From NCBI GenBank assembly GCA_035712285.1, contig DASTBA010000077.1, forward strand, positions 1 to 6,168: DNA of 6,168 bases, read 5' to 3'. Both the position numbers and the translations under genes were made by a program. The stretch's first letter is position 1; every line of letters begins with the position of its first letter. The stretch comes from CAMLHP01 sp035712285. Lineage in GTDB: Bacteria; Gemmatimonadota; Gemmatimonadetes; Gemmatimonadales; GWC2-71-9. Positions 1-6,168 of the stretch are shown here, in pieces. Below the pieces are notes generated by a model. The model was given only the letters and a program-made list of their open reading frames with translations, had not been told where the DNA came from and did not search any database.

Positions 1-1
1 G

Positions 2-388
2 CGCCTGGTCCGCGCCCACGCGGCACGGGCCCGGCCGGCCGGCCTCACCCTCGCCGAGATCCGGGCCCTGGGCACCGTGGAAGGCGCGCCGGGCCTCATC
101 CTCAAGGAACTGGCAGCCCTGATGGGGCTGACGCCGGCCACGACGTCGCGCCTCGCCGAGCGGCTGGTGCGACGCGGACTGCTCACCCGCCGCGCCGCAG
201 CCAGCGACCGGCGGCGCGTCCGCTTCCGGCTGAGTCCCGCCGGGGGCCGGGCCCTGGGCGCCGCCCGGCAGGAGATCGTGCAGCTGCTGGCCAGCCGGCT
301 GTCGGTGGTGACGGCGGCTGACGCACGGTCGCTCGCGCACCTGACCCGGCTCATCGTGCCGGCGCTCCGGCCGGATGCGGCGCGGTGA
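2..388 (+). CDS. MarR-family transcriptional regulator, 3' part (5' end outside window)
   Basis: The reading frame is open from base 2 and encodes the last 128 residues of a winged-helix repressor. The visible part opens in the helix before the DNA-binding domain (LTLAEIRALGTV). The helix-turn-helix follows (ILKELAALMGLTPATTSRL, fragment residues about 37-55), then AERLVRRGLLTR, then the wing with the typical basic D-R-R-R turn (SDRRRVRFRLSPAG, about 71-84). A C-terminal dimerisation helix ends the protein. MarR proteins usually have 140-160 residues, so roughly 15-30 residues are missing to the left. The stop overlaps the GTG start of the efflux pump by four bases (GTGA), so the two are co-transcribed and probably translationally coupled. 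This arrangement is typical of a local repressor released by a small aromatic or drug-like ligand that induces its own pump. The operator would lie upstream, outside the window. The family call is firm; the ligand is unknown. Confidence 0.9.
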   Translation, partial: RLVRAHAARARPAGLTLAEIRALGTVEGAPGLILKELAALMGLTPATTSRLAERLVRRGLLTRRAAASDRRRVRFRLSPAGGRALGAARQEIVQLLASRLSVVTAADARSLAHLTRLIVPALRPDAAR

Positions 389-1938
389 GCGTCGAGGCCG
401 GCGTCAACAAGTGGGTCGTGGCCGTGACGGTGATGACCGGCACGATGATGGCGGTGCTGGACTCCAGCATCGTCAACGTCGCGCTGCCCGACATGGCCGG
501 CACCCTCGGCGCCTCGGTGGAGGAGATCGCCTGGGTCGTCACCGGCTATATCCTCTCCAACGTCATCATCATGCCCATCCTGGGCACCTTGGCCGAACAC
601 CTCGGCCGCAAGCGGATGTACCAGGGGGCGGTCATCCTGTTCACGGTCGCCTCCATGCTCTGCGGGGTGGCCCGGAGCCTCGAGGTGATGGTCGCCTTCC
701 GCGTGATCCAGGGGATGGGCGGCGGCGTCCTGATGACGGTCTCCCAGGCCATCCTGCGGGAGAGCTTTCCCACGGAAGAGCAGGGCATGGCCATGGGCGT
801 CTACGGCATGGGCGTGGTCATCGCGCCGGCGCTTGGCCCCACTCTCGGCGGCTGGCTCACCGACACCTACAGCTGGCCCTGGGTCTTCTTCATCAACGTG
901 CCGATCGGCGTGCTGAACTTCTTCCTGGTCCAGCGCTTCATCCACGATCCGCCGTTCCTGCAGCGCGCGAAGGGTGGCATTGACTGGACCGGCATCGGCC
1001 TGCTGGCGGTGGGGCTCGGTGCGCTGCAGCTCATGCTCGAGAAGGGGGAGACGAAGGACTGGTTCGACTCCTCGCTCATCACGACCCTCGCGATCGTCGC
1101 CGCGCTGGGACTGGTGCTCTTTGTGGTCTACGAGCTCCGCGCCAGCCGCCCGGCGGTGGATCTCGAACTGCTCGAGAATGGTCCCTTCACCGCCGCCACG
1201 GCGGTGGGCGGCGTGCTGGGCATGGGGCTCTACGCGAGCCTCTTCATCCTCCCGCTCTTCCTGCAGACGATTCTCGGCTATTCGGCCACCGAATCGGGGC
1301 TCGCACTCATGCCGCGGAGCCTGGCGATGGCGGTGGGCATGCCGCTCAGCGGGCGGTTGTACAACCGCATGGGACCCAAGGTCATGGTTCTCGCGGGGCT
1401 CCTGGTGAGCACCTACTCGTTCTGGGCACTCTCGCGGATGACGGTGGACACCGGCTTCTGGGACATCTTCTGGCCCCAGGTGTGGCAGGGGATGGGATTC
1501 AGCTTCCTCTTCGTGCCGCTCAGCACCGCGGCACTGGCGACCATCCCGAAGCCGAAGCTCACCGCCGCCACCGGGCTCTACAATGTCGTCCGCCAGGTGG
1601 CCGGCAGCGTGGGCATCGCCATCGCGGCAACTGAGGTCTCCCGCGGCACCTCCCGCTACTTCGCGGTCCTGACCGAGCATGTGACGGCATTCGACGCCGC
1701 CACCCGCCAGTGGATAGCCGGGGTGACGGGCGGCATGCAGCACTTCAGCCTGTCGGCGGGGGAGGCGTACGAACGCGCGCTTGCCCTGCTGCAGCGGACC
1801 ATCATGCACCAGGCCAGCGTACTGGCCTACGACCGGGTGATGTACCTGATTGCGGTGAGTTTCGCGGTGGCGCTGCCCCTGGCCTTCCTGTTGCGCCGGG
1901 GCACCGAGAACGGGGAGCACACCGTGATCGTGGAGTGA
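385..1938 (+). CDS. DHA2-family (EmrB/QacA type) MFS multidrug efflux transporter
   Basis: This 517-residue protein is predicted to be a 14-helix inner-membrane proton/drug antiporter. Family marks are clear: motif D1 in helix 1 (LDSSIVNVALP, residues 25-35, with Asp26), motif A in the first cytoplasmic loop (GTLAEHLGRKRMY, 67-79), Arg106 in helix 4 (AFRVIQGMGGG), motif C in helix 5 (APALGPTLGGW, 147-157) and the EmrB-like FFINVPIG after helix 5 (168-175). Hydrophobic segments lie near 11-35, 48-68, 78-95, 102-120, 137-158, 166-184, 201-217, 231-250, 270-293, 304-322, 333-350, 361-385, 398-415 and 482-503. The length matches EmrB relatives. The GTG start overlaps the MarR stop and leaves just enough residues before helix 1; no clear Shine-Dalgarno is visible, which fits coupled translation. 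No HlyD/EmrA-type adaptor is present to the right. The substrate cannot be read from sequence. An oddity is SWPW (residues 163-166) where SWRW or NWRW is usual. Confidence 0.93.
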   Translation: MSVEAGVNKWVVAVTVMTGTMMAVLDSSIVNVALPDMAGTLGASVEEIAWVVTGYILSNVIIMPILGTLAEHLGRKRMYQGAVILFTVASMLCGVARSLEVMVAFRVIQGMGGGVLMTVSQAILRESFPTEEQGMAMGVYGMGVVIAPALGPTLGGWLTDTYSWPWVFFINVPIGVLNFFLVQRFIHDPPFLQRAKGGIDWTGIGLLAVGLGALQLMLEKGETKDWFDSSLITTLAIVAALGLVLFVVYELRASRPAVDLELLENGPFTAATAVGGVLGMGLYASLFILPLFLQTILGYSATESGLALMPRSLAMAVGMPLSGRLYNRMGPKVMVLAGLLVSTYSFWALSRMTVDTGFWDIFWPQVWQGMGFSFLFVPLSTAALATIPKPKLTAATGLYNVVRQVAGSVGIAIAATEVSRGTSRYFAVLTEHVTAFDAATRQWIAGVTGGMQHFSLSAGEAYERALALLQRTIMHQASVLAYDRVMYLIAVSFAVALPLAFLLRRGTENGEHTVIVE

Positions 1939-1945
1939 TGCGGGC

Positions 1946-1974
1946 TTTACGAACGGGCGATCCTCCCGTATAGT
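1946..1974 (+). promoter_or_regulatory. Predicted sigma70-type promoter for the 2036-3340 cassette
   Basis: A -35-like TTTACG (1946-1951; four of six match TTGACA) is separated by exactly 17 bases from TATAGT (1969-1974; five of six match TATAAT). It is the most AT-rich stretch of a short gap in otherwise very GC-rich DNA, just after the pump stop codon. Transcription would begin near 1981, giving a leader of about 55 bases before the ATG at 2036. No convincing terminator or operator palindrome was seen next to it, so transcription from the pump operon could also read through. This is a prediction from base pattern only. Confidence 0.6.
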
Positions 1975-2024
1975 CCTAGGTCCAGCCGTCACCCGGTTCA
2001 CCGCATTCGCCGCACCTACTGACC

Positions 2025-2030
2025 GAGGGG
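2025..2030 (+). promoter_or_regulatory. Shine-Dalgarno site for the 91-residue protein
   Basis: GAGGGG ends five bases before the ATG at 2036. It supports that codon as the true start of the first gene of the cassette. Confidence 0.65.
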
Positions 2031-2035
2031 TCTCG

Positions 2036-2311
2036 ATGGACTCCACGATCCGCGAAGCTCGACTCAAGGCCGAGTTCGCCCACCTGTACCCACCGGTCCA
2101 GCCCGGCATCTGGACGCCGGCGGCCGAGGTTGGTGCCCGCATGCTCTTCTGGCACCTGCAGCTCACCGGGACCGTCGTGCTGGGGGAGCGGCTGCTCGAC
2201 ACCCGGCACTTCGAGTTCCGCGGCGGCTGGTGCCGGGGCGACACCTCCGACCTGCGCACCCGGGCCGGCGATCCGGATGCCGCCGAGCCGCGCCGCCAGC
2301 GCAGCGCCTGA
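2036..2311 (+). CDS. Conserved-looking small protein of unknown function (91 aa)
   Basis: I do not recognise this protein. It has 91 residues, no signal peptide and no clear membrane helix, so it is probably cytoplasmic. The N-terminal two thirds look folded: a charged helix (STIREARLKAEFAHLYP), then PGIWTPAAEVGARMLFWHLQ (residues 24-43), then a hydrophobic stretch leading to LLDTRHFEFRGG (53-64). The C-terminal 25 residues are polar, rich in Arg, Asp and Ala, and probably disordered. A single cysteine (WCRGD) follows the FRGG motif. The start is supported by a Shine-Dalgarno and a predicted promoter 62 bases upstream. The gene sits 19 bases before the SHOCT-like gene on the same strand, so it is probably the first gene of an operon with that gene and the hydrolase. 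The mix of aromatic and charged residues reads like real protein and not a shadow frame, but function is unknown. Confidence 0.7.
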   Translation: MDSTIREARLKAEFAHLYPPVQPGIWTPAAEVGARMLFWHLQLTGTVVLGERLLDTRHFEFRGGWCRGDTSDLRTRAGDPDAAEPRRQRSA

Positions 2312-2319
2312 GCACCGTC

Positions 2320-2325
2320 AAGGAG
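2320..2325 (+). promoter_or_regulatory. Shine-Dalgarno site for the SHOCT-like protein
   Basis: AAGGAG lies five bases before the ATG at 2331. It is the strongest ribosome binding site in the window. It decides the start of the 89-residue protein against longer in-frame options further left that would run over the upstream gene. Confidence 0.8.
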
Positions 2326-2330
2326 AATCC

Positions 2331-2600
2331 ATGGCAGACGAACCCAAGGGCGCCCTCAAGCCCATCACCCCGGCCCGGCTGGCGGAGGAACTGCAACGCC
2401 TCGCCGCCCGGCGCGCCAGCGGCGACATCAAGCCCGACGAATACGAGCACCGGTTTGCCCGGATGGTTTCGGAACTCCGGGACCGGCGCATCGATGGCAC
2501 CCGTGCCGACATCATGGCTGCCATCGAGCCGCTGCGCCTCCAGGGCATCGTGACCAACGAGGACTACCGCCGCCTGCTTTCCCAGCTCGGCATCGTATGA
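2331..2600 (+). CDS. Small helical protein with two SHOCT-like half-repeats (89 aa)
   Basis: This 89-residue soluble, charged protein seems to contain two copies of a short helix-turn-helix-like unit. The first spans about residues 15-46 (ELQRLAARRASGDIKPDEYE), and the second about 61-86 (PLRLQGIVTNEDYRRLLSQL). Both have a helix, then a Gly-(Asp/Ile)-Ile/Val turn, a short polar step, and an acidic-acidic-Tyr start to the next helix. That pattern resembles the SHOCT (short C-terminal) domain, where a helix followed by G-x-(I/L)-(T/S)-x-(E/D)-E-(Y/F) is typical. SHOCT units usually act as small interaction or oligomerisation modules attached to other proteins; a protein made only of two such units has no assigned job. 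The stop overlaps the hydrolase ATG by four bases (ATGA), so the two are translationally coupled. The domain assignment is by eye and could be wrong; the gene itself is well supported. Confidence 0.75.
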   Translation: MADEPKGALKPITPARLAEELQRLAARRASGDIKPDEYEHRFARMVSELRDRRIDGTRADIMAAIEPLRLQGIVTNEDYRRLLSQLGIV

Positions 2601-3340
2601 CCGGGCCGGGCCTCTGCCCGGTCCTGATGGCGATCCAGGCGTCGGACGGGCTCATCCTGAAGGGCACGCTGCGCTATCCGGATGGTGCCGGCGGCCGGCG
2701 GTTTCCCCTGGCCGTCCTCGCGCACCAGTATCCCGCGACGCATGCCGCGTTCGAGCCGCTGGTCCAGGACCTCCTTGCCCTGGGATTCGCCACCCTTGCG
2801 TTCGACCAGCGGGGCCATGGTGAATCCATCCAGTCTCCCGCCGGCCCGGTGGTGATCCAGGCGCCGGCCGACTTCTCGGACGCCGCCTTCGGCACCGCGT
2901 TCATGGCGAGCGCCGCCTCCGTCCGGTTTCCGCTCATTCCCGATGACATTGTGCGGGCAGCGGCGTGGGGTGTCGCCCAGAACTTCACGTCGGGACAGGT
3001 GCTCCTGGTCGGTGGCAGCGTCGGCGGCCCGGGGGTGCTGCTCGCCGCGCCGGCGGTCAGGCCGTTGCTCGGCGTGATCACGCTGGGCGCCGCCGGCGCG
3101 CTCGCGCTCGGACCGGATGCTCCGGATCGCATTCGCCACAACCTGGAAGCTGCCGCGTGGCCGGTGCTGCTCGCATCCTCCGAGGGTGATCCGTTCGGCG
3201 GAGCCGCGAGTGTGCGCGCCTGGAGCGAGGGGCTCTCGCGGGTACACGCGGTGGTCTCCCCCGGTAACGGCCACGCGATGGCCATCTACTACGACGTGCG
3301 AGATGACGTGAGAGACTTCGCCCGGCGCTGTATCGCCTGA
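2597..3340 (+). CDS. Alpha/beta-hydrolase family protein (dienelactone hydrolase/esterase-like)
   Basis: This 247-residue cytoplasmic enzyme has an alpha/beta-hydrolase fold. The sequence shows the N-terminal beta strand (FPLAVLAHQYPATH, residues 36-49), the strand-turn LAFDQRGHGES (67-77) typical of the fold, and the nucleophile elbow GGSVGG with Ser141 (GxSxG). The likely acid is Asp198 (SSEGDPFGG) and the likely base is His226 (GNGHAM), giving a complete triad in the right order and spacing. The oxyanion-hole HG of many relatives reads HQ here. Residues 80-120 form a loop or cap that may shape substrate binding. The reaction is probably hydrolysis of an ester, thioester or lactone; the substrate is unknown. 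The chosen ATG overlaps the upstream stop and lacks its own Shine-Dalgarno, in keeping with coupled translation. A second ATG at 2627 (residue 11, MAIQASDGL) is an alternative start close to where homology usually begins. Confidence 0.85.
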   Translation: MTGPGLCPVLMAIQASDGLILKGTLRYPDGAGGRRFPLAVLAHQYPATHAAFEPLVQDLLALGFATLAFDQRGHGESIQSPAGPVVIQAPADFSDAAFGTAFMASAASVRFPLIPDDIVRAAAWGVAQNFTSGQVLLVGGSVGGPGVLLAAPAVRPLLGVITLGAAGALALGPDAPDRIRHNLEAAAWPVLLASSEGDPFGGAASVRAWSEGLSRVHAVVSPGNGHAMAIYYDVRDDVRDFARRCIA

Positions 3341-3385
3341 CGGCGCCGGGCGTGCACACGCGCCCCGCGTCCCGTGTCCCGCGTC

Positions 3386-3391
3386 TATATT
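3386..3391 (+). promoter_or_regulatory. Possible -10 element of an ispG promoter (leaderless layout)
   Basis: TATATT lies in a 57-base GC-rich gap between the hydrolase and ispG and ends six bases before the ATG at 3398. Transcription from such an element usually starts six or seven bases downstream, which would fall on or next to the A of the ATG and give a leaderless mRNA. No match to a -35 hexamer is seen 17 bases upstream, and no Shine-Dalgarno is present before either candidate start. The evidence is pattern only. Confidence 0.4.
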
Positions 3392-3397
3392 TCGAGC

Positions 3398-4632
<1,235 letters not shown>

Positions 4633-4636
<4 letters not shown>

Positions 4637-5169
4637 AGGGACGTCTGGCACTCGTCTCGGGGCTGGCGATATTGCTCGTCGTCGCCACGGCACCGGCAGC
4701 GCGCGCCCAGGACGAGGCCGGGATCGCGGTGGGCGATACCCTGGCACCACTGGTGATCCACGATCTGGACGGGAAGGACTTCAGTCTCGGCAGCCTGATC
4801 GGGAAGCGCCCGGTGCTGCTGGAGTTCTGGGCCACGTGGTGCACCTCCTGTGCGGCGATGCTGCCGCGACTCAAGGAGGCGGCCGCCCGCTACGGGCGCG
4901 ATGTGGCTTTTGTCGGCATCAACGTCACCATTGGGGATTCACGGGAGGCGGTTCGCCGGTACCTGGCCGAAAAGCAGCCGCCATTCCAGGTACTTTTTGA
5001 TGATGCCGGTGTTGCGGCGGCGGCCTGGGATCCGCCCGCGACGTCGTTCATCGTCATCGCAGACCGGACGGGGAAGGTGATCTACACCGGGGTGGGGGGG
5101 ACGCAGAACATCGAGCCCGCGTTGGCGGAGGCCGCCAGGGGCACTGAACAGGAGAGGACCGGACCATGA
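4633..5169 (+). CDS. Secreted TlpA-like thioredoxin-fold protein
   Basis: This 178-residue protein starts with a signal peptide: KGR, a hydrophobic core over residues 5-20, and a likely cut after ARA at residue 25 (ARA|QDE). The mature part is a redoxin/TlpA-type thioredoxin fold: IAVGDTLAPLVIHDLDGKDF (31-50), LIGKRPVLLEFWATWCTSC with active-site Cys70 and Cys73, VAFVGINVTIGDSREAVRRYL (91-111), and the cis-proline region PPATSFIVIADRTGKVIY (134-151), with Pro135 the likely cis-proline. Both active-site cysteines are present, so it should catalyse thiol-disulphide exchange outside the cytoplasm or at the membrane. The dipeptide between them is Thr-Ser, without the Pro common in TlpA/ResA. GTG is used as start and overlaps the ispG stop. 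The stop in turn overlaps the peroxiredoxin ATG, so it is coupled on both sides. Its partner is probably the adjacent peroxiredoxin; cytochrome maturation is another role of the family. Confidence 0.9.
5150..5157 (+). promoter_or_regulatory. Shine-Dalgarno region for the peroxiredoxin
   Basis: AGGAGAGG lies inside the end of the TlpA-like gene, with its GAGG part eight bases before the ATG at 5166. This supports that ATG as the start and shows the peroxiredoxin can recruit ribosomes itself, in addition to coupling through the ATGA overlap. Confidence 0.65.
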
Positions 5170-5750
5170 AGTGGATCCATGGTATCAGCGGACTGGCACT
5201 GACCGCCATCCTGGCGGCGCCGGCTCCGGCATCGGCACAGAGCATGGGCGCGCCCACCGCGGTCGTGGTCGGCGGGCCGGACGTGGGCGAGACGGCCCCC
5301 GATTTCCGGCTGCCCTGGGCGTCGCGTGACAGCATCGGGAGCGTGGAGAACGATTTCCTGCTCAAGGACCAGCGCGGGAAGGTGGTGGTGGTCGCCTTCT
5401 ACCCCAAGGACTTCACCAGCGGGTGCACGGCGGAAATGCAGCAGTTCACCGACCGCTACGCCGAGATGTTCCCCGACAACGTGGTGCTGGTGGGGATCAG
5501 CATTGACTCGGTGGAGTCGCACCAGCGCTTTGCACAGAGCATCGGCATGCCGTTCCGGCTGCTGAGCGACCCGTCACAGTCGGTGTCGAAGCGGTACGGG
5601 AGCGCCGGCAGCAACGGGTACAACCGGCGCACGGTCTTCGTCATCAACGCCAAGGGCCAGGTGACCTACCGGAACATGCAGTTCGGCGCGCTCGACCCGA
5701 AGGCCTATGACGCGCTCAAGAAGGCGGTGGCGGAGGCCAGCCGCGGGTGA
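5166..5750 (+). CDS. Secreted AhpC/TSA-family peroxiredoxin, BCP-like, single cysteine
   Basis: This 194-residue thiol peroxidase reduces hydrogen peroxide or organic hydroperoxides. A signal peptide covers residues 1-24 (hydrophobic core about 6-20, likely cut ASA|QSM). The catalytic site is FYPKDFTSGCTAEM: Pro80, Thr84 and peroxidatic Cys87 form the family's PxxxTxxC. Arg155 in NRRTVFVI is the usual active-site arginine. The fold continues with NVVLVGISIDSVESHQRFAQ (105-124) and FRLLSDPSQSVSKRYG (130-145). In E. coli BCP a resolving cysteine follows five residues after the peroxidatic one; here that position is Gln92 and the protein has no other cysteine at all, so it must act as a 1-Cys enzyme with an outside reductant. 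The TlpA-like protein encoded immediately before it, also exported, is the obvious candidate. The stop overlaps the next gene's GTG (GTGA). Confidence 0.92.
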   Translation: MKWIHGISGLALTAILAAPAPASAQSMGAPTAVVVGGPDVGETAPDFRLPWASRDSIGSVENDFLLKDQRGKVVVVAFYPKDFTSGCTAEMQQFTDRYAEMFPDNVVLVGISIDSVESHQRFAQSIGMPFRLLSDPSQSVSKRYGSAGSNGYNRRTVFVINAKGQVTYRNMQFGALDPKAYDALKKAVAEASRG

Positions 5751-6168
5751 CGGGACACCGGCGTTCTGCCGGCGCGAGTGTCTGGGGCAGGGTGGCCGCG
5801 GTAGTCACGATGGCCATCGTGCCCCATTCGCTTGCCGGTCAGGAGGTCACCTGGGAGCTCCGGGGGATCCGGAGCGGGTTCTGCGTCGAGTTCCTGATTG
5901 CGCCAGCGTTCATGGCCGCGACGCCGTTCGGGGCACGGGCCGGTACTCCGGCTGAGCAGGACAGCGCCCTTTCGCCAGTGCTGGCCCGGGCGGTCACGGG
6001 AGCCGATTCGCTGCGCTCCTGGATCCCCTCGAACCTCTGCCTCGTACAAGCCGATTCGAGCGGTACCGGCGGGGAGCTGCGACGGTCCGGCCGCCCGGTC
6101 ACGGTGATGGTCTGGATGCTCAACCCGGGGGCCGCGTCCGCCGCGCCAGCCGTCCTCTTCGCCTCCGC
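5747..6168 (+). CDS. Secreted protein of unknown function, 5' part (3' end outside window)
   Basis: An open frame starts at GTG 5747, overlaps the peroxiredoxin stop by four bases, and continues for 140 codons to the window edge without a stop. The N terminus looks like a signal peptide: basic HRR at residues 4-6, Arg15, a hydrophobic stretch at about 16-26 (VAAVVTMAIVP) and a likely cut near LAG|QE around residue 31. The mature part begins EVTWELRGIRSGFCVEFLI (33-51), followed by a loop, SALSPVLARAVTG (73-85), LRSWIPSNLCLVQAD (89-103) and VTVMVWMLNPGA. Two cysteines, Cys46 and Cys98, each lie in a hydrophobic strand-like stretch and could form a disulphide. I do not recognise the family with certainty. 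A later ATG at 5810 would destroy the signal peptide, so GTG is preferred. Linkage to two exported redox proteins suggests an envelope role, perhaps as their client or anchor, but that is inference. Confidence 0.75.
   Translation, partial: MTGHRRSAGASVWGRVAAVVTMAIVPHSLAGQEVTWELRGIRSGFCVEFLIAPAFMAATPFGARAGTPAEQDSALSPVLARAVTGADSLRSWIPSNLCLVQADSSGTGGELRRSGRPVTVMVWMLNPGAASAAPAVLFAS

Noticed and set aside
375..983. A 202-codon + strand frame inside the efflux pump
   Set aside because: The translation is a low-complexity Arg/Gly/His/Pro string in the +2 frame of the transporter, which has clear membrane segments and motifs in its own frame.
2021..2032. GACC-GAGG-GGTC mini-hairpin with the Shine-Dalgarno in the loop, as a riboswitch or thermosensor
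   Set aside because: A four-base stem is too short to be convincing, and no larger structure was seen in the roughly 55-base leader.
2130..2600. Longer start for the SHOCT-like protein, at ATG 2130
   Set aside because: It would overlap most of the 91-residue gene and add a low-complexity Ser/Pro/Ala-rich N terminus. The strong AAGGAG before ATG 2331 decides for the short form.
3347..3367. Hairpin GGGCG...CGCCC after the hydrolase as a terminator
   Set aside because: The stem is only about five base pairs with an eight-base loop, and no T-run follows, so a rho-independent terminator is not supported.
3374..3397. GTG 3374 as the ispG start
   Set aside because: It adds eight residues not expected before the conserved ITRR, has no Shine-Dalgarno, and would place the TATATT element inside the coding region. 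It remains possible but is less likely than ATG 3398.
5898..6107. A + strand frame beginning CGCCAG/ATG-rich in the last 300 bases (69 codons), and minus-strand frames in the same region
   Set aside because: They overlap the GTG-initiated secreted protein, which has a signal peptide and continues to the window edge. The alternatives are Arg/Pro/Ser-rich and lack ribosome binding sites.

Overview
This is a GC-rich bacterial window with every supported gene on the + strand and almost no space between genes. GTG starts are common (MFS pump, TlpA-like protein, last gene), and five of the seven gene junctions are 4-base stop/start overlaps (GTGA or ATGA). No rRNA, tRNA, CRISPR array or mobile element was seen. 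The base composition, the long form of IspG and the secreted protein at the right edge would suit a Gemmatimonadota-like soil or sediment bacterium. That placement is an impression from protein character and has not been tested.

Layout: (1) Bases 2-1938 hold the end of a MarR-family repressor overlapping a 14-helix DHA2-type (EmrB/QacA) drug efflux pump. (2) A short gap (1939-2035) carries a good sigma70-type promoter (TTTACG, 17 bases, TATAGT). It leads into a three-gene cassette at 2036-3340: a 91-residue protein of unknown function, an 89-residue SHOCT-like small protein and an alpha/beta-hydrolase with a complete Ser-Asp-His triad. (3) A 57-base gap with a -10-like TATATT six bases before an ATG leads into a second cluster at 3398-6168: ispG (isoprenoid MEP pathway, 4Fe-4S enzyme), a secreted TlpA-like thioredoxin, a secreted peroxiredoxin with a single cysteine, and the start of a secreted protein of unknown function that leaves the window.

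How the genes may work together: the MarR/pump pair is a standard drug- or solvent-responsive module. The last three genes are translationally coupled, and each starts with a predicted signal peptide. They look like an envelope peroxide/thiol unit in which the TlpA-like CxxC protein could supply electrons to a peroxiredoxin lacking its own resolving cysteine. Coupling of this unit to ispG, whose iron-sulphur cluster belongs to an oxidant-sensitive class, is suggestive, but a functional link is inference.

The families are mostly ordinary. The points most worth a second look are the coupled secreted redox trio, a 10-base tandem duplication that forms a hairpin over the likely ribosome binding site of the TlpA-like gene, the possible leaderless start of ispG, and the two small unknown proteins in the middle cassette.
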